Positions 27,011-36,672 of a stretch of 64,000 nucleotides of DNA are shown here, in pieces (positions within the stretch are counted from its first letter, which is position 1; every line of letters starts with the position of its first letter). The notes beneath the pieces are model-generated. The model had not been told where the DNA came from. It did no database searches and worked only from the letters and a program-made list of their open reading frames with translations. The DNA is from Mucilaginibacter rigui (lineage in GTDB: Bacteria; Bacteroidota; Bacteroidia; Sphingobacteriales; Sphingobacteriaceae), in contig NZ_JACWMW010000001.1 of NCBI RefSeq assembly GCF_014773275.1, positions 124,001 through 188,000 on the forward strand, in the 5' to 3' direction. The translations under genes and the position numbers were made by a program.

Positions 27011-28699
27011 ATGAGTATTACACAAAGAGTATTATATAAATTAACGGTATTGCTTATACTACCGTGTTATACAACAATTGTTAGGGCGCAACCCACCCGC
27101 AGTAGCAATGGCATGGTTGTTTGTGCTTATCCGGATGCGGCACAGGCCGGGCTGGATGTGTTAAAAAAAGGGGGCAATGCCGTAGACGCTGCGGTGGCCG
27201 TGCAATTTGCACTGGCAGTTACCCATCCGCAGGCGGGCAATATTGGTGGTGGTGGCTTTATGGTTTACCGCCCCGCTAAAGGTACGCCCAATACGCTCGA
27301 TTTTAGAGAGAAAGCCCCCGCCAATGCAAGCGCCGATATGTACCTTGATGCTAACGGTAATGTAATACCAAATATGAGTTTATACACTCACCAGGCATCA
27401 GGCGTACCGGGTTCTGTTGATGGGATGGTAGCGGCTCATAAAAAATATGGTAAATTAAAATGGGATGCTTTGGTGCAGCCGGCCATAAACCTGGCTTTAA
27501 ACGGGTTTAAAATAACCAAACGCCTTGCGGCCGATATGAACCGTAATGCTTTGGTGTTTCGCAGGCTAAACCCGGGCAAAAACTATTTGCTTAAGGAAGG
27601 CGGCTGGAAGGAAGGCGACGTATTGGTGCAGGCAGATCTGGGCAAAACGCTCGTGTTGATCCGCGATAAAGGCCGCGACGGGTTTTATAAAGGCACCACC
27701 GCCGACCTGATGATTGCTGAAATGAAGGCAGGGAAGGGCTTGTTTACCAAAGCCGACCTGGATAATTATCATTCCGTTTGGCGCAAACCGGTTACCGGCA
27801 ATTATAAAAACTATAAAATTATCACCATGCCGCCGCCATCAAGCGGGGGGATAGCGTTGCTGCAACTCCTAAAATCGGTAGAGCCATATCCTTTACACAG
27901 GTATGGGTTTAACAGTGACAGTACCGTGCAATTAATAACAGAGGCGGAGCGCCGGGTGTATGCCGATCGTTCCAAATACCTGGGCGACCCTGATTTTTAC
28001 AAAGTACCAACGGATAGTTTGTTAAGGCCAGGATATATTACAAGCCGCATGCAAACTTTTAACTGGAATGCGGCCACACCCAGCGCCAGCATACAACCGG
28101 GTACTTTTATAGGTTACGAAAGCGACCAAACTACCCATTACTCTATTGTAGATAAATACGGTAACGCGGTATCTATTACCACAACGCTTAATGACTCATT
28201 CGGCTCAAAAATATTTGTAGGCGGTGCAGGCTTTTTACTCAATAACGAGATGGACGACTTTAGCTCAAAACCGGGTGTGCCCAATATGTATGGGCTGGTA
28301 GGGGGCAAGGCCAACAGCATACAGCCCGGTAAACGGATGCTATCGTCAATGACGCCAACCATCGTTGAGGAAAATGGTAAACTGTTTATGATTGTGGGTA
28401 CGCCGGGTGGTTCAACTATTATAACATCGGTGTTTCAAACCATATTAAATGTTATTGAATTTGATAAAGATATACAGCAGGCGGTAAGTGCCAGGCGTTT
28501 CCACCATCAATGGCTACCAGATGAGGTGGTTACCGAGGCTGATGCATTAAGCGATGCCACTAAAATAACGTTGCAGAAAAAGGGCTATTCCATAAGATCT
28601 ACAGGCGCCATAGGCAGGGTTGATGCTATCTTGAAAACCAAAACAGGGTATGAAGGTGGTGCCGACCCAAGAGGAGACGATACTGCCATGGGGTATTAG
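27011..28699 (+). CDS. ggt: Gamma-glutamyltransferase
   Basis: This encodes 562 residues and cleaves or transfers the gamma-glutamyl group of glutathione. The precursor is exported (signal peptide to about residue 26, VRAQ) and should self-process before Thr374 in DQTTHYSIVD, which becomes the nucleophile. Other family blocks are GGNAVDAAVAVQFALAV, then HPQAGNIGGGGFM, the substrate-binding FREKAPA, then LNNEMDDFS and MTPTIVEENGK with MIVGTPGGSTI. Length fits the family. It probably acts in the periplasm, supplying cysteine and glutamate. A palindromic repeat follows. Confidence 0.95.
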   Translation: MSITQRVLYKLTVLLILPCYTTIVRAQPTRSSNGMVVCAYPDAAQAGLDVLKKGGNAVDAAVAVQFALAVTHPQAGNIGGGGFMVYRPAKGTPNTLDFREKAPANASADMYLDANGNVIPNMSLYTHQASGVPGSVDGMVAAHKKYGKLKWDALVQPAINLALNGFKITKRLAADMNRNALVFRRLNPGKNYLLKEGGWKEGDVLVQADLGKTLVLIRDKGRDGFYKGTTADLMIAEMKAGKGLFTKADLDNYHSVWRKPVTGNYKNYKIITMPPPSSGGIALLQLLKSVEPYPLHRYGFNSDSTVQLITEAERRVYADRSKYLGDPDFYKVPTDSLLRPGYITSRMQTFNWNAATPSASIQPGTFIGYESDQTTHYSIVDKYGNAVSITTTLNDSFGSKIFVGGAGFLLNNEMDDFSSKPGVPNMYGLVGGKANSIQPGKRMLSSMTPTIVEENGKLFMIVGTPGGSTIITSVFQTILNVIEFDKDIQQAVSARRFHHQWLPDEVVTEADALSDATKITLQKKGYSIRSTGAIGRVDAILKTKTGYEGGADPRGDDTAMGY

Positions 28700-28790
28700 T
28701 GATGGAGTGGTGGATAGAGGGTGGTTAACTAATGGTAATTAGGTTCATATATTTTATAACTACTCACCATTCACTTTTCTCCAATCAACT
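28698..28790. repeat. Palindromic repeat, family B (copy 2)
   Basis: An AGTGATGGAGTGGTGG arm pairs imperfectly with ACTACTCACCATTCACT. It fills the gap between ggt and the MarR gene. Confidence 0.65.
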
Positions 28791-28812
28791 AAAAATGTTA
28801 TGTTTGTGAGTT

Positions 28813-29253
28813 ATGCGAAGCAGTGTAAAACATCAGGAAACTATTGATTATTTTTTGAAAATAGTTTGGCAAACGGTTGCCAACCGTTATAACCAGTTAG
28901 TTACCGAATTTGGCATTACACAATCCATCGGGTACCTGCTTATCAATATTGATGAGGAGGGTACCACGGTATCGCAGGCGGCTGCATTGCTGGGGTTAAA
29001 ATCAACCAGTTTATCACGTATGTTAAATCAATTGGAGCAAACCGGCCTTATTTACCGCGAATCTAACAAAGGGGATAAACGATCTGTAAAAATATACCTT
29101 ACCGACCTGGGTAAAGAAAAGCGCCAACTGGCAAAAAACGTTGTTAAACAGTTTAATAACTACCTTAATGCACACATTAGCGATGCTGATAAACAGTATT
29201 TAACAGAGATGCTGAAAAAAATAAATCAGCTTACCCTCAACTATAAGCCATAA
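28813..29253 (+). CDS. MarR family transcriptional regulator
   Basis: This encodes 146 residues with the MarR fold: an N-terminal dimerisation helix, then the winged helix with QAAALLGLKSTSLSRMLNQL as recognition region. The wing GLIYRESNKGDKRSVKIYLT has the conserved DxRSxxxxLT pattern. The C-terminal helix closes the dimer. It binds DNA as a dimer, commonly repressing efflux or stress genes and its own gene. No cysteine pair for redox sensing is present. The target is unknown; the nearby FKBP genes start 90 bases downstream and could be in the same transcript. Confidence 0.92.
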   Translation: MRSSVKHQETIDYFLKIVWQTVANRYNQLVTEFGITQSIGYLLINIDEEGTTVSQAAALLGLKSTSLSRMLNQLEQTGLIYRESNKGDKRSVKIYLTDLGKEKRQLAKNVVKQFNNYLNAHISDADKQYLTEMLKKINQLTLNYKP

Positions 29254-29344
29254 AACACACGTTTTAACGTTATGCTAATTGTTAAAAAGTGTTAAGCTGA
29301 TGGTTTTGCCATATAAAACAATAAATTTGCCTTCTGAAAATAGA

Positions 29345-29848
29345 ATGAACAGGATACTGCTGATATTATTTCTGTCTGTTATTTGTTTATCGGCCTGCAA
29401 AAAGGGATATGATCCCGTTGCCGAAGAACGTACACAAGCAGCTATAGATGATAAAATAATACAGGATTATCTTGCCGCCAACCCGGGTTTAGATGCAAAA
29501 CGGGTTGATAGTGCGGGTATTGCAACGGGTGTTTACTATGTTATAAATACACCGGGTAGTGGCAATACATTGTTCACAAATTCAACAAGGATAACAATTG
29601 ACTACACCAGCAGGAAACTATTAACCGGCGAGGTGTTTGCCGAAAGCAATGAATTTCACCCCTCTTTTACTTTAGGGGAGGTGTTAAGGGCATGGAAGCT
29701 TGGTATCCCGAAAATAAGTAAAGGTGGTAAAATACGTATTATAGCGGCATCAAGATATGCTTACGGTCCGTACGATCAGCCCGAATTAAATCTGCCTAAG
29801 AACTCGGTGGTGGATTTTGAGATTGAACTTTTAGATGTAACGAACTAA
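29345..29848 (+). CDS. FKBP-type peptidyl-prolyl isomerase lipoprotein
   Basis: This encodes 167 residues from the ATG at 29345; the frame is open from 29279, but the lipoprotein signal MNRILLILFLSVICLSAC begins here, with Cys18 lipidated. A short helix (IDDKIIQDYLAANPGL) precedes one FKBP-like domain with the characteristic IDYTSRKLLTGEVFAES, GIPKISKGGKIRIIAAS and YAYGP segments. It probably assists folding of exported proteins. The next FKBP gene starts seven bases after this stop, so they are one operon. Confidence 0.85.
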   Translation: MNRILLILFLSVICLSACKKGYDPVAEERTQAAIDDKIIQDYLAANPGLDAKRVDSAGIATGVYYVINTPGSGNTLFTNSTRITIDYTSRKLLTGEVFAESNEFHPSFTLGEVLRAWKLGIPKISKGGKIRIIAASRYAYGPYDQPELNLPKNSVVDFEIELLDVTN

Positions 29849-29854
29849 CTTTAG

Positions 29855-30832
29855 ATGAAACAAAAGATTATTACCCTTTTATTAATAGTAGTAGCCGGCT
29901 TATCAGCCTGCAAAAAAACGCAGGATCAACCAGACATAAGGGTATACGACCAGGAGCAGATACAAAAATATATTGCTGACAACGGTTTAACAGGCTTTAG
30001 CGAAGACACCACCCCTGATGGAACAGGGACAACAGGTATACGGTATAAAATCTTATCGCAAGGTACGGGCGATACACTTAAATATTCCGACCAAATATCA
30101 TTGGTTTATACGCTTAAGTCATTTGATGGAAAATATATTTCTTCAGATACTATTACAAATCATATTTATGGTTTTTTGGGCTACTTCAAGAGTCAGTATA
30201 ACTTGCCTGAAGGTGTGAAGCTTGCTATCCATAACATTTTAAAATACAAAGGCAGCAGTATGCGATTACTGATACCATCGAGGCTTGCGTATGGTGTAAA
30301 TGGTTATGGCTCAGGAAGTATAACCAATGTTAATACCCGTATAGCCGGTAACCAATGCCTGGATTATTATGTGAATGTAATTGGCGATCAAAGTGCTTAT
30401 GATGACAAGGTTATCAATAATTTTTTAACTGCACATAATTTAACTGATTATTCAAAAGACTTTGTATTAATAGATTCTGCAGGGAAGCAGTTAAAAAAAT
30501 ATTATTACTATAAAATAGTAACACCGGGTACGGGTACTGCTGGTGCTATAAGCGAGTTTTCAAAATTAACATTAACCTATGGCGGGTCTTTGCTTAATAC
30601 TTTCTCTTTTGATTATGCTAACTACACCACTCCGGTAGTATATACACCGTTTGATTTAAATGCATTATATGGGCCGGCTGTAGAACATGTGCTGATAAAT
30701 CATGCCACAACTGGTACATCATTGCAGGTAATATTACCATCAGCAACTGGGTTAGGTACTTCTTCTACAACTGGTATCCCGGCAAATTCTGTGCTGAAGT
30801 TTGATTTCACAGTCACCGGGATAGATCTGTAA
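29855..30832 (+). CDS. Two-domain FKBP-like lipoprotein
   Basis: This encodes 325 residues. The lipobox LSAC gives lipidated Cys19. Two FKBP-like repeats are seen. The first (about 30-175) has GIRYKILSQGTGDTLKYSDQ and MRLLIPSRLAYGVNGYG. The second (about 178-325) begins YDDKVINNFLTAHNL and has YYYKIVTPGTGTAG and LQVILPSATGLG. The second repeat lacks the usual YG pair, so its isomerase activity is doubtful. It forms an operon with the single-domain gene upstream, and probably arose by duplication of it. It is convergent with the photolyase gene, with one base between the stops. Confidence 0.8.
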   Translation: MKQKIITLLLIVVAGLSACKKTQDQPDIRVYDQEQIQKYIADNGLTGFSEDTTPDGTGTTGIRYKILSQGTGDTLKYSDQISLVYTLKSFDGKYISSDTITNHIYGFLGYFKSQYNLPEGVKLAIHNILKYKGSSMRLLIPSRLAYGVNGYGSGSITNVNTRIAGNQCLDYYVNVIGDQSAYDDKVINNFLTAHNLTDYSKDFVLIDSAGKQLKKYYYYKIVTPGTGTAGAISEFSKLTLTYGGSLLNTFSFDYANYTTPVVYTPFDLNALYGPAVEHVLINHATTGTSLQVILPSATGLGTSSTTGIPANSVLKFDFTVTGIDL

Positions 30833-30833
30833 T

Positions 30834-32150
30834 TTATTTGCTTAAGGCTTCTTTAAAAGCCTTTAAACACCTGTCGCGTGCAAATGCGTGGTCAACAATG
30901 GGTTTTGGATATTTGCTGAAATCGGCATATTCCGGAACCCATTTTTTTATATACACCAGTTTAGGGTCAAATTTTTTAAGCTGCGAATCCGGGTTAAAGA
31001 TCCTGAAGTATGGCGCGGCATCTGTGCCACTGCCGGCCGCCCACTGCCAGCCACCAACGTTACTTGCCATTTCATAATCGAGTAATTTGCGGGCAAAATA
31101 ACGCTCGCCCCAGCGCCAGTCTATCAACAGATCTTTACTTAAAAAGCTGGCAACTACCATGCGCACCCGGTTATGCATGTACCCGGTCGCATTCAGTTCG
31201 CGCATGCCCGCATCAACCAGCGGGAAACCGGTTTCGCCTTTGCACCAGGCGTCAAACTGTTCCTCGTTGTTTATCCATTTAATACGGTCATATTCAGGGC
31301 GGAAGGCATGGTTCATCGTTTGTGGGAAATGATATAGTATCATCATATAAAATTCCCGCCATATCAGTTCGTTCAGCCAGGTTTTTTCGTGTGCTTTGTG
31401 TGCATCCCTTGCGCAGCGGCGGATACTTACCGTGCCAAAGCGTAAATGTACCCCAACGTGCGATGTGCCGGTTATGGCCGGGAAATCGCGGTTTTTGGCG
31501 TAATCGGCAATAATGTTACCATATTCCTTTTCGGGGTAATTTACCCGGCTTTTTACAAAGCCCATTTCAGATAATGCGGGTATTGCAGGTGCTTTAAACT
31601 TATGCAGGTTTTTCAGGTATTTTTCAGACGGGTAGGCCTTCAGATAGAAAGGCTTTAGTTTTTGGTACCACTTATTTTTGTAAGGCGTATAAACTGTGTA
31701 AGGCTTACCATCATCTTTTACAACCTCAGCTTTTTCAAATATAACCTGGTCCTTATAGGTGTTAAAGGCAATATTGTGTTTGGCCAACAACTCTTTTATA
31801 TCGCTATCGCGATTTTTTGCGTAGGCCGGCTCATAATCATGGTTGGTATATACTTCGGCTATGTTGTATTCTTCAATCAGTTTTTTCCAGGCATGCTCAG
31901 GGGTGTCATAAACCACCAGTAAACTGCTATGGTGTTTATGGCATTCGTTATTTATTTCTTCAATTGCCTTATAAATAAATGTTACCCGTGCATCATCTTT
32001 GTCTTCCAGGGTATCCAGTATCTCTTTATCAAAAATAAAAAAAGGCAGCACGGGTTTGCTGCTTTTAAGGGCATGGTACAGGCCGGCATTATCTTCAACG
32101 CGTAAATCGCGCCTAAACCAAAAAACACTTACAGGGGTATTCTTATCCAT
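30834..32150 (-). CDS. Deoxyribodipyrimidine photolyase (cryptochrome/photolyase family)
   Basis: This encodes 438 residues and repairs cyclobutane pyrimidine dimers with blue light. The N-terminal alpha/beta antenna domain begins VSVFWFRRDLRVEDNAGL. The C-terminal FAD domain has GETGFPLVDAGMRELNATG, then MHNRVRMVVASFL and WRWGERYFA. The end of the FAD pocket (LDYEMASNVGGWQWAAGSG, then DAAPYFRIFNP) is typical of class I photolyases. Size is normal. Its ATG lies inside the last codons of the upstream epimerase gene (8-base overlap), so they are translationally coupled. Confidence 0.93.
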   Translation of the reverse strand: MDKNTPVSVFWFRRDLRVEDNAGLYHALKSSKPVLPFFIFDKEILDTLEDKDDARVTFIYKAIEEINNECHKHHSSLLVVYDTPEHAWKKLIEEYNIAEVYTNHDYEPAYAKNRDSDIKELLAKHNIAFNTYKDQVIFEKAEVVKDDGKPYTVYTPYKNKWYQKLKPFYLKAYPSEKYLKNLHKFKAPAIPALSEMGFVKSRVNYPEKEYGNIIADYAKNRDFPAITGTSHVGVHLRFGTVSIRRCARDAHKAHEKTWLNELIWREFYMMILYHFPQTMNHAFRPEYDRIKWINNEEQFDAWCKGETGFPLVDAGMRELNATGYMHNRVRMVVASFLSKDLLIDWRWGERYFARKLLDYEMASNVGGWQWAAGSGTDAAPYFRIFNPDSQLKKFDPKLVYIKKWVPEYADFSKYPKPIVDHAFARDRCLKAFKEALSK

Positions 32151-33051
32151 AAATTTCTTTTAATGCCGAAGCAATATCGGGGTATTTAAATTTAAAGCCG
32201 GCAGCTTCTATTTTTTGTGCCGATGCTTTTGTGCTGCCCAATACCAGGCTGGCCATTTCGCCAAAAAGCAGTTTTATTAAAAATGCAGGTACATTTGGCG
32301 CCCAAAGCGGGCGGTGTAATTGTTTGGCAACGGCTGCGGTCATTTCCTTATTGCTTACAGGTAGTGGCGCAACCATATTGTAAACGCCGGTAAGTTGCTC
32401 ATTATCCAGCCCAAACAGGTACATGTCAATAACATCCTGGTGATGGATCCAGGGCACCCATTGTTTACCGGTGCCCAATGGCGAGCCTACAGCCAGTTTT
32501 ACAGGCAGGGCCAGCTGTGGTAAAGCGCCGCCCTGGGTAGTTAGTACCACCCCGGTGCGGAATTTCAGGATACGCAGATCGAACTGCTTGCCTTCATCAA
32601 CCGCTTTCTCCCATTCTATACAGCAGTTACCAATAAAATCGTGCGCGGGGGCACTGTCTTCGGTAAGCAGTTCATTACCACGGTTACCATAGTAATTAAT
32701 CCCGGATGCCGATATTACTGTATGCACCTTGTGTGCTTTATTTGCCATTAACTCATAAATAAGGTTTATAGATTTGGTTCGGCTTTCTACAATTTCGCGT
32801 TTGCGCTCATTCGTCCAGCGCTTATCGGCAATACCGGCGCCCGCCAAATGGATAATGGTATCTACACCATCAATGCAGTGCTCATCTATCCGGCCTTTAT
32901 CAACATCCCACAAAAAGGTTTTAACATGCGGGTCCTTACCCGGGCTGCGGCTTAAATGGTTAACAGTGTGGCCCAGGTTTAACAGCGCTTTGGTAAGTTG
33001 CCTGCCCAGTAAGCCCGAACCACCGGTGATGAGGATGTTTTTGTTGCTCAT
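32143..33051 (-). CDS. TIGR01777 family NAD(P)-binding protein (YfcH-like)
   Basis: This encodes 302 residues. An N-terminal Rossmann fold with TGGSGLLGRQL is followed by HLAGAGIADKRWT, a family hallmark, and then SRTKSINLI. A C-terminal helical region contains NMVAPLPVSNKEMTAAVAK. These proteins are extended SDRs of unknown substrate, often found near photolyases and division genes. It overlaps the photolyase gene downstream by 8 bases and follows the DUF2867 gene by 9 bases, giving a three-gene operon. Confidence 0.9.
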   Translation of the reverse strand: MSNKNILITGGSGLLGRQLTKALLNLGHTVNHLSRSPGKDPHVKTFLWDVDKGRIDEHCIDGVDTIIHLAGAGIADKRWTNERKREIVESRTKSINLIYELMANKAHKVHTVISASGINYYGNRGNELLTEDSAPAHDFIGNCCIEWEKAVDEGKQFDLRILKFRTGVVLTTQGGALPQLALPVKLAVGSPLGTGKQWVPWIHHQDVIDMYLFGLDNEQLTGVYNMVAPLPVSNKEMTAAVAKQLHRPLWAPNVPAFLIKLLFGEMASLVLGSTKASAQKIEAAGFKFKYPDIASALKEIYG

Positions 33052-33060
33052 TAATGATAT

Positions 33061-34512
33061 TTATCTTTTATCTTCTTCTTTAAAATTAGTTATCCGTTTG
33101 GCCATACCCTTAAATATAAAGAGGTGAAAAGGCCACATTAAATACCAGTACAGGCGGCCCCACAAGCCCCTGGGCCTAAAAGTAGCAATTTGGCTCAGGA
33201 AGGTTTGGTTGTGGCGTTCAATAATTTTAAACTCCAGCCAGGCTTCGCCGGGTAGTTTCATTTCGGCATAAAGCAACAGGCGGTTGTTTGCCTTGTCAGC
33301 CAGCAGTACCCGCCAAAAGTCTATCACGTCTCCGGGCGAAACACTTATGTTACTGGTACGGCCCCGGCGCGAGCCTACGCCGCCAAAAAGTTTATCTAAA
33401 AAACCGCGGATGCTCCATATCCAGTCCCAATAATACCAGCCGCGGTTGCCGCCAATGGCCATAATGTTTTTAAGCACCTCTCCGCTTTCGCGTTTAAACG
33501 GCTGCTTAACCTTGTATTCCAGCGTGCCGTTTTGCGGTACCTTTATCTGGTCCATAAAGCCGGCGGTTAGGTAACCGTTATTCAGGGCATCTTTCCAGCT
33601 GCTTACAATAGAGTTTTGTTCTATTTTATTAAAGGCCAGTTTCAATGCTTCCTCATAAGTAAGGCATTGGCGTTTTACAATCTCATCTATATCATGGTTT
33701 TTCATGATGGTTTCGTTCTTCATGCTATCAACCAGGCTTTGTGCGAGCGAGTAGCTGGTTGATGTAACAAAGTACAGCCAGTAAGATGAAATTTTTGGCG
33801 AAAGGAACGGTATAATGATGATGTACCTTTTTAGTTTACGCACCCTGGCGTAGGTTAACATCATTTGTTTAAAGGTGAGGATATCAGGCCCGCCAATGTC
33901 AAATGTTTTATGGAATGCTGCCTTATGCAGCAGCACACCTTCCAAATAACCCAGTACATCGCGGATGGCAATGGGCTGGCATTTGGTGTTTACCCAGCGC
34001 GGAACGGTCATAACGGGGAGTTTTTCGGTAAGGTCGCGAATGATCTCGAACGATGAACTGCCGGAGCCGATAATAATGGCTGCCCGCAATACCGTAAGCG
34101 CGGCCTTACTTTCTTTCAATACATCTTCTACATGCTTGCGCGATAGCAGGTGGCTCGATAAATTACTGTCGTTAGTGATGCCGCTTAGGTAAATAACTTG
34201 TTTGCAGTTGGTTTTATTGATTGCCTGCACAAAATTGTGTGCCGATAGCGCTTCGAGCGCGGCAAAATCATCGGCCTGCGCCATAGAGTGTACCAGGTAA
34301 TAGGCCGCGTCGATATCACTGGGAATAGGCTCGATGTTTTTTTCTTTGAGCAGATCGCCGGTAAGCAGGGTTACGCGTTCGCTGTAATCATTTTGTTCAT
34401 GAAACCGGCGCTTATCGCGCACCAGGCATACCACGGTATGGCCTTTACTAAGCAAAACCGGTATAAGCCGCGTACCAATATAACCGTTAGCACCTGCAAG
34501 TAACACTTTCAT
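33061..34512 (-). CDS. SDR-type protein with C-terminal DUF2867 domain
   Basis: This encodes 483 residues. The N-terminal atypical SDR (about 1-300) has GANGYIGTRLIPVLLSKGH and YYLVHSMAQADDF. The C-terminal DUF2867 domain (about 335-475) has GGNRGWYYWDWIWSIRGFLD, then GDVIDFWRV and TFRPRGLWGRLYWYL. Its role in the cell is not established; related genes sit in light-response and photolyase clusters. It is the first gene of the operon with TIGR01777 and photolyase. The 186-base gap upstream contains AT-rich promoter-like sequence on the minus strand. Confidence 0.9.
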   Translation of the reverse strand: MKVLLAGANGYIGTRLIPVLLSKGHTVVCLVRDKRRFHEQNDYSERVTLLTGDLLKEKNIEPIPSDIDAAYYLVHSMAQADDFAALEALSAHNFVQAINKTNCKQVIYLSGITNDSNLSSHLLSRKHVEDVLKESKAALTVLRAAIIIGSGSSSFEIIRDLTEKLPVMTVPRWVNTKCQPIAIRDVLGYLEGVLLHKAAFHKTFDIGGPDILTFKQMMLTYARVRKLKRYIIIIPFLSPKISSYWLYFVTSTSYSLAQSLVDSMKNETIMKNHDIDEIVKRQCLTYEEALKLAFNKIEQNSIVSSWKDALNNGYLTAGFMDQIKVPQNGTLEYKVKQPFKRESGEVLKNIMAIGGNRGWYYWDWIWSIRGFLDKLFGGVGSRRGRTSNISVSPGDVIDFWRVLLADKANNRLLLYAEMKLPGEAWLEFKIIERHNQTFLSQIATFRPRGLWGRLYWYLMWPFHLFIFKGMAKRITNFKEEDKR

Positions 34513-34698
34513 GTTATGTGCAACAATAGAAGTGCCCGGGTGTTTTGCTGATTAATGATCATAGTTAAGTTAACCGGTTGATTGTGTTGATGTTTCGTTA
34601 AAGTAAATTTTATAAGAAAAAAAATGTTCTACGTAAACTTTTTATCGCGGCTCTTGTTAAGATAGTGTTAATTATATAAATTTTTACACTATAAAGAT

Positions 34699-34923
34699 AT
34701 GTTTACAAAAGAATTTCAGCTAATGCTAATATTTCTTAGCATAGCAATAATTGTACTCTTAGGAGTTTACGCCATGTACTGCCGTCAAAGGGCTAAATCA
34801 TTTGTCAATACAGGGCGCGTAACAGATATTCAAATATGGGCCACTAAATCTGCCGTAACCTGGATGATTACATTTGTACTGGCCTCTGTTATGTTTGCGG
34901 AGTTTGTTTTGAGTGTGGCGTAA
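34699..34923 (+). CDS. Small two-helix membrane protein (pair member 1)
   Basis: This encodes 74 residues. The first helix is MLIFLSIAIIVLLGVYAMY, followed by a short cytoplasmic-like segment FVNTGRVTDIQIWATKS and a second helix. The GRVTDIQIW segment is shared, with GRVNEIETW, by the next small gene at 35122, so they are paralogues. No family is recognised. Confidence 0.65.
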   Translation: MFTKEFQLMLIFLSIAIIVLLGVYAMYCRQRAKSFVNTGRVTDIQIWATKSAVTWMITFVLASVMFAEFVLSVA

Positions 34924-35121
34924 TGCCGCAGAGGACACAATTTTCATATTGTTCAAAAAAGGCTGCTTATAATACGGCCCTAAATTGGTATGCTTGTACA
35001 GTGCATTGGTTTTAAGGTTTTTACCTTAAACTTAACGTATTAGTGTAATAATAGCAGGTAAATTTTTTTGCCTGATATATTATAGGTTGATGATACACAT
35101 TAACCGGTATAATTTAATATT

Positions 35122-35331
35122 ATGCTAATACATGCTTTTGAACAACATACCATTATTGCTATTTGTATTATTTGTTGCGCTGATATGGTTGGGTGTGTAT
35201 TGCCAGCTCAGTTGCAGGTAATATATTGTACAGGCCGCGTAAATGAAATTGAAACCTGGTATACAGGCGCAACGCTTGCCTGGATCTGTACCCTTTGCCT
35301 TTCTGTTGCATTGGTTATTAAATTTATTTAG
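35122..35331 (+). CDS. Small two-helix membrane protein (pair member 2)
   Basis: This encodes 69 residues with two hydrophobic helices around the loop YCTGRVNEIETWYTG. It is related to the 34699 gene over the loop and second helix. The 198-base gap between them contains no recognisable gene. It converges with the ABC1 kinase gene, eight bases apart. The function is unknown. Confidence 0.6.
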   Translation: MLIHAFEQHTIIAICIICCADMVGCVLPAQLQVIYCTGRVNEIETWYTGATLAWICTLCLSVALVIKFI

Positions 35332-35339
35332 CCTTTAAG

Positions 35340-36665
35340 TTAAGCCACGGCTTCCACGTGCGGTTTATAAGTATCTGTTTTAACGCGTGCCTGTAAATCG
35401 TGCAATATGTTATATAAGCCAAAATTTGTGCGGTTTACGTATATAAAGTGCTTTACGCCGCGTGCTTGTTTAAATTCCGGCATTTTTGCTACCTTTTCGC
35501 CAAATCCGAATAAGTCGTCAAAAAAAGCTTTTTGGCCAAAATCAAACGTATTGGTGATATAGGGTTTTGCAAACAGGCTTATCATCTGTTTAAACATAGT
35601 GTAATAAAATTCTATCTGCGCCGGGGTATCATTAGGCAATATCATTTCCAGTTTGCGGAAAGCTTTGATGGTTTCTTCCTTATCCTCAAACAAATTTGTT
35701 GAGGTAAGCGAAAAGAAAGGGTAATAAAAATCATCGGGCATCACTTTTATGCAGCCAAAATCAATTACGCCCAATTTGCCTTCGGGGGTTATCATAAAAT
35801 TACCGGGGTGTGGGTCGGCATGTACAGCACGCAGCTCATGCTGCTGATAGTTATAAAAATCCCAAAGGGCCTGGCCAATTTGGTCGCGCAGTTCCTGCGA
35901 GGGGTTTGTAGCCAAAAATTCCTTTAAATGCATTCCTTCCAGCCAGTCCATAGTGATAATGCGTTTGCTTGACAGGTCGGGGTAATAACTCGGGAACACC
36001 ACATTGTTTAAATTTTTGCAGGCGATAGAAAATTCTATGGAGCGGCGTACCTCCAGTTCGTAATCTGTTTCTTCTAAAAGGCGCTCTTCTACCTCGCGCA
36101 TGTAAATATCAAGTTCCTTTTCGCTCATGCCCAGCATCCTGAAGGCGAATGGTTTTACCAGTTTAAGGTCAGACGAGATGGAATCGCCCACGCCGGGGTA
36201 CTGAATCTTTACAGCCAGTTTTTTACCATTTAGTTCGGCCTGGTGTACCTGGCCAATTGATGCCGCGTTGGTTGACCGGATGTTGAACTTGTTGTAGATC
36301 TGATCGGGGTTTTTACCAAAGTATTTTTTAAACGTTTGCACAATAAGCGGGCCCGAAAGCGGCGGCGCGTTATACTGCGATTGCGTAAATTTATCTACAT
36401 AGGCCTGCGGTAACAGGTTTTTATCCATACTCAGCATTTGCGCTACTTTTAACGCGCTGCCTTTTAGCTGGCTAAGCGATTGGTAAATATCCGTAGCATT
36501 ATCCTCATTTAGCTGGGATTTATCCAGATTCGGGTTAAACAGTTTTTTGGAATAATGTTTAATATAGTTGCCGCCAATTTTAAAACCTGTGGTTACAAAT
36601 TTGGCGCTGCGTTCAACTTTACTGGTGGGTATGCTGTTTTGCTCTTTGGCGGTGTTCTCACTCAT
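35340..36665 (-). CDS. ABC1/AarF (UbiB-type) atypical protein kinase
   Basis: This encodes 441 residues from the ATG at 36665; a TTG at 36680 overlaps the upstream gene and is less likely. ABC1-family signs are the KxGQ-like motif LKGSALKVAQMLSM, the Ala-rich segment AASIGQVHQAELNGKKLAVKIQYPG with the ATP-site Lys, then HADPHPGNF and GVIDFGCIKV as catalytic and metal loops. UbiB-family proteins support ubiquinone or other isoprenoid lipid handling. Bacteroidota use menaquinone, so the role here is uncertain. It is the third gene of an operon with the TetR and HAD genes. Confidence 0.9.
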   Translation of the reverse strand: MSENTAKEQNSIPTSKVERSAKFVTTGFKIGGNYIKHYSKKLFNPNLDKSQLNEDNATDIYQSLSQLKGSALKVAQMLSMDKNLLPQAYVDKFTQSQYNAPPLSGPLIVQTFKKYFGKNPDQIYNKFNIRSTNAASIGQVHQAELNGKKLAVKIQYPGVGDSISSDLKLVKPFAFRMLGMSEKELDIYMREVEERLLEETDYELEVRRSIEFSIACKNLNNVVFPSYYPDLSSKRIITMDWLEGMHLKEFLATNPSQELRDQIGQALWDFYNYQQHELRAVHADPHPGNFMITPEGKLGVIDFGCIKVMPDDFYYPFFSLTSTNLFEDKEETIKAFRKLEMILPNDTPAQIEFYYTMFKQMISLFAKPYITNTFDFGQKAFFDDLFGFGEKVAKMPEFKQARGVKHFIYVNRTNFGLYNILHDLQARVKTDTYKPHVEAVA

Positions 36666-36672
36666 GGTGTAT

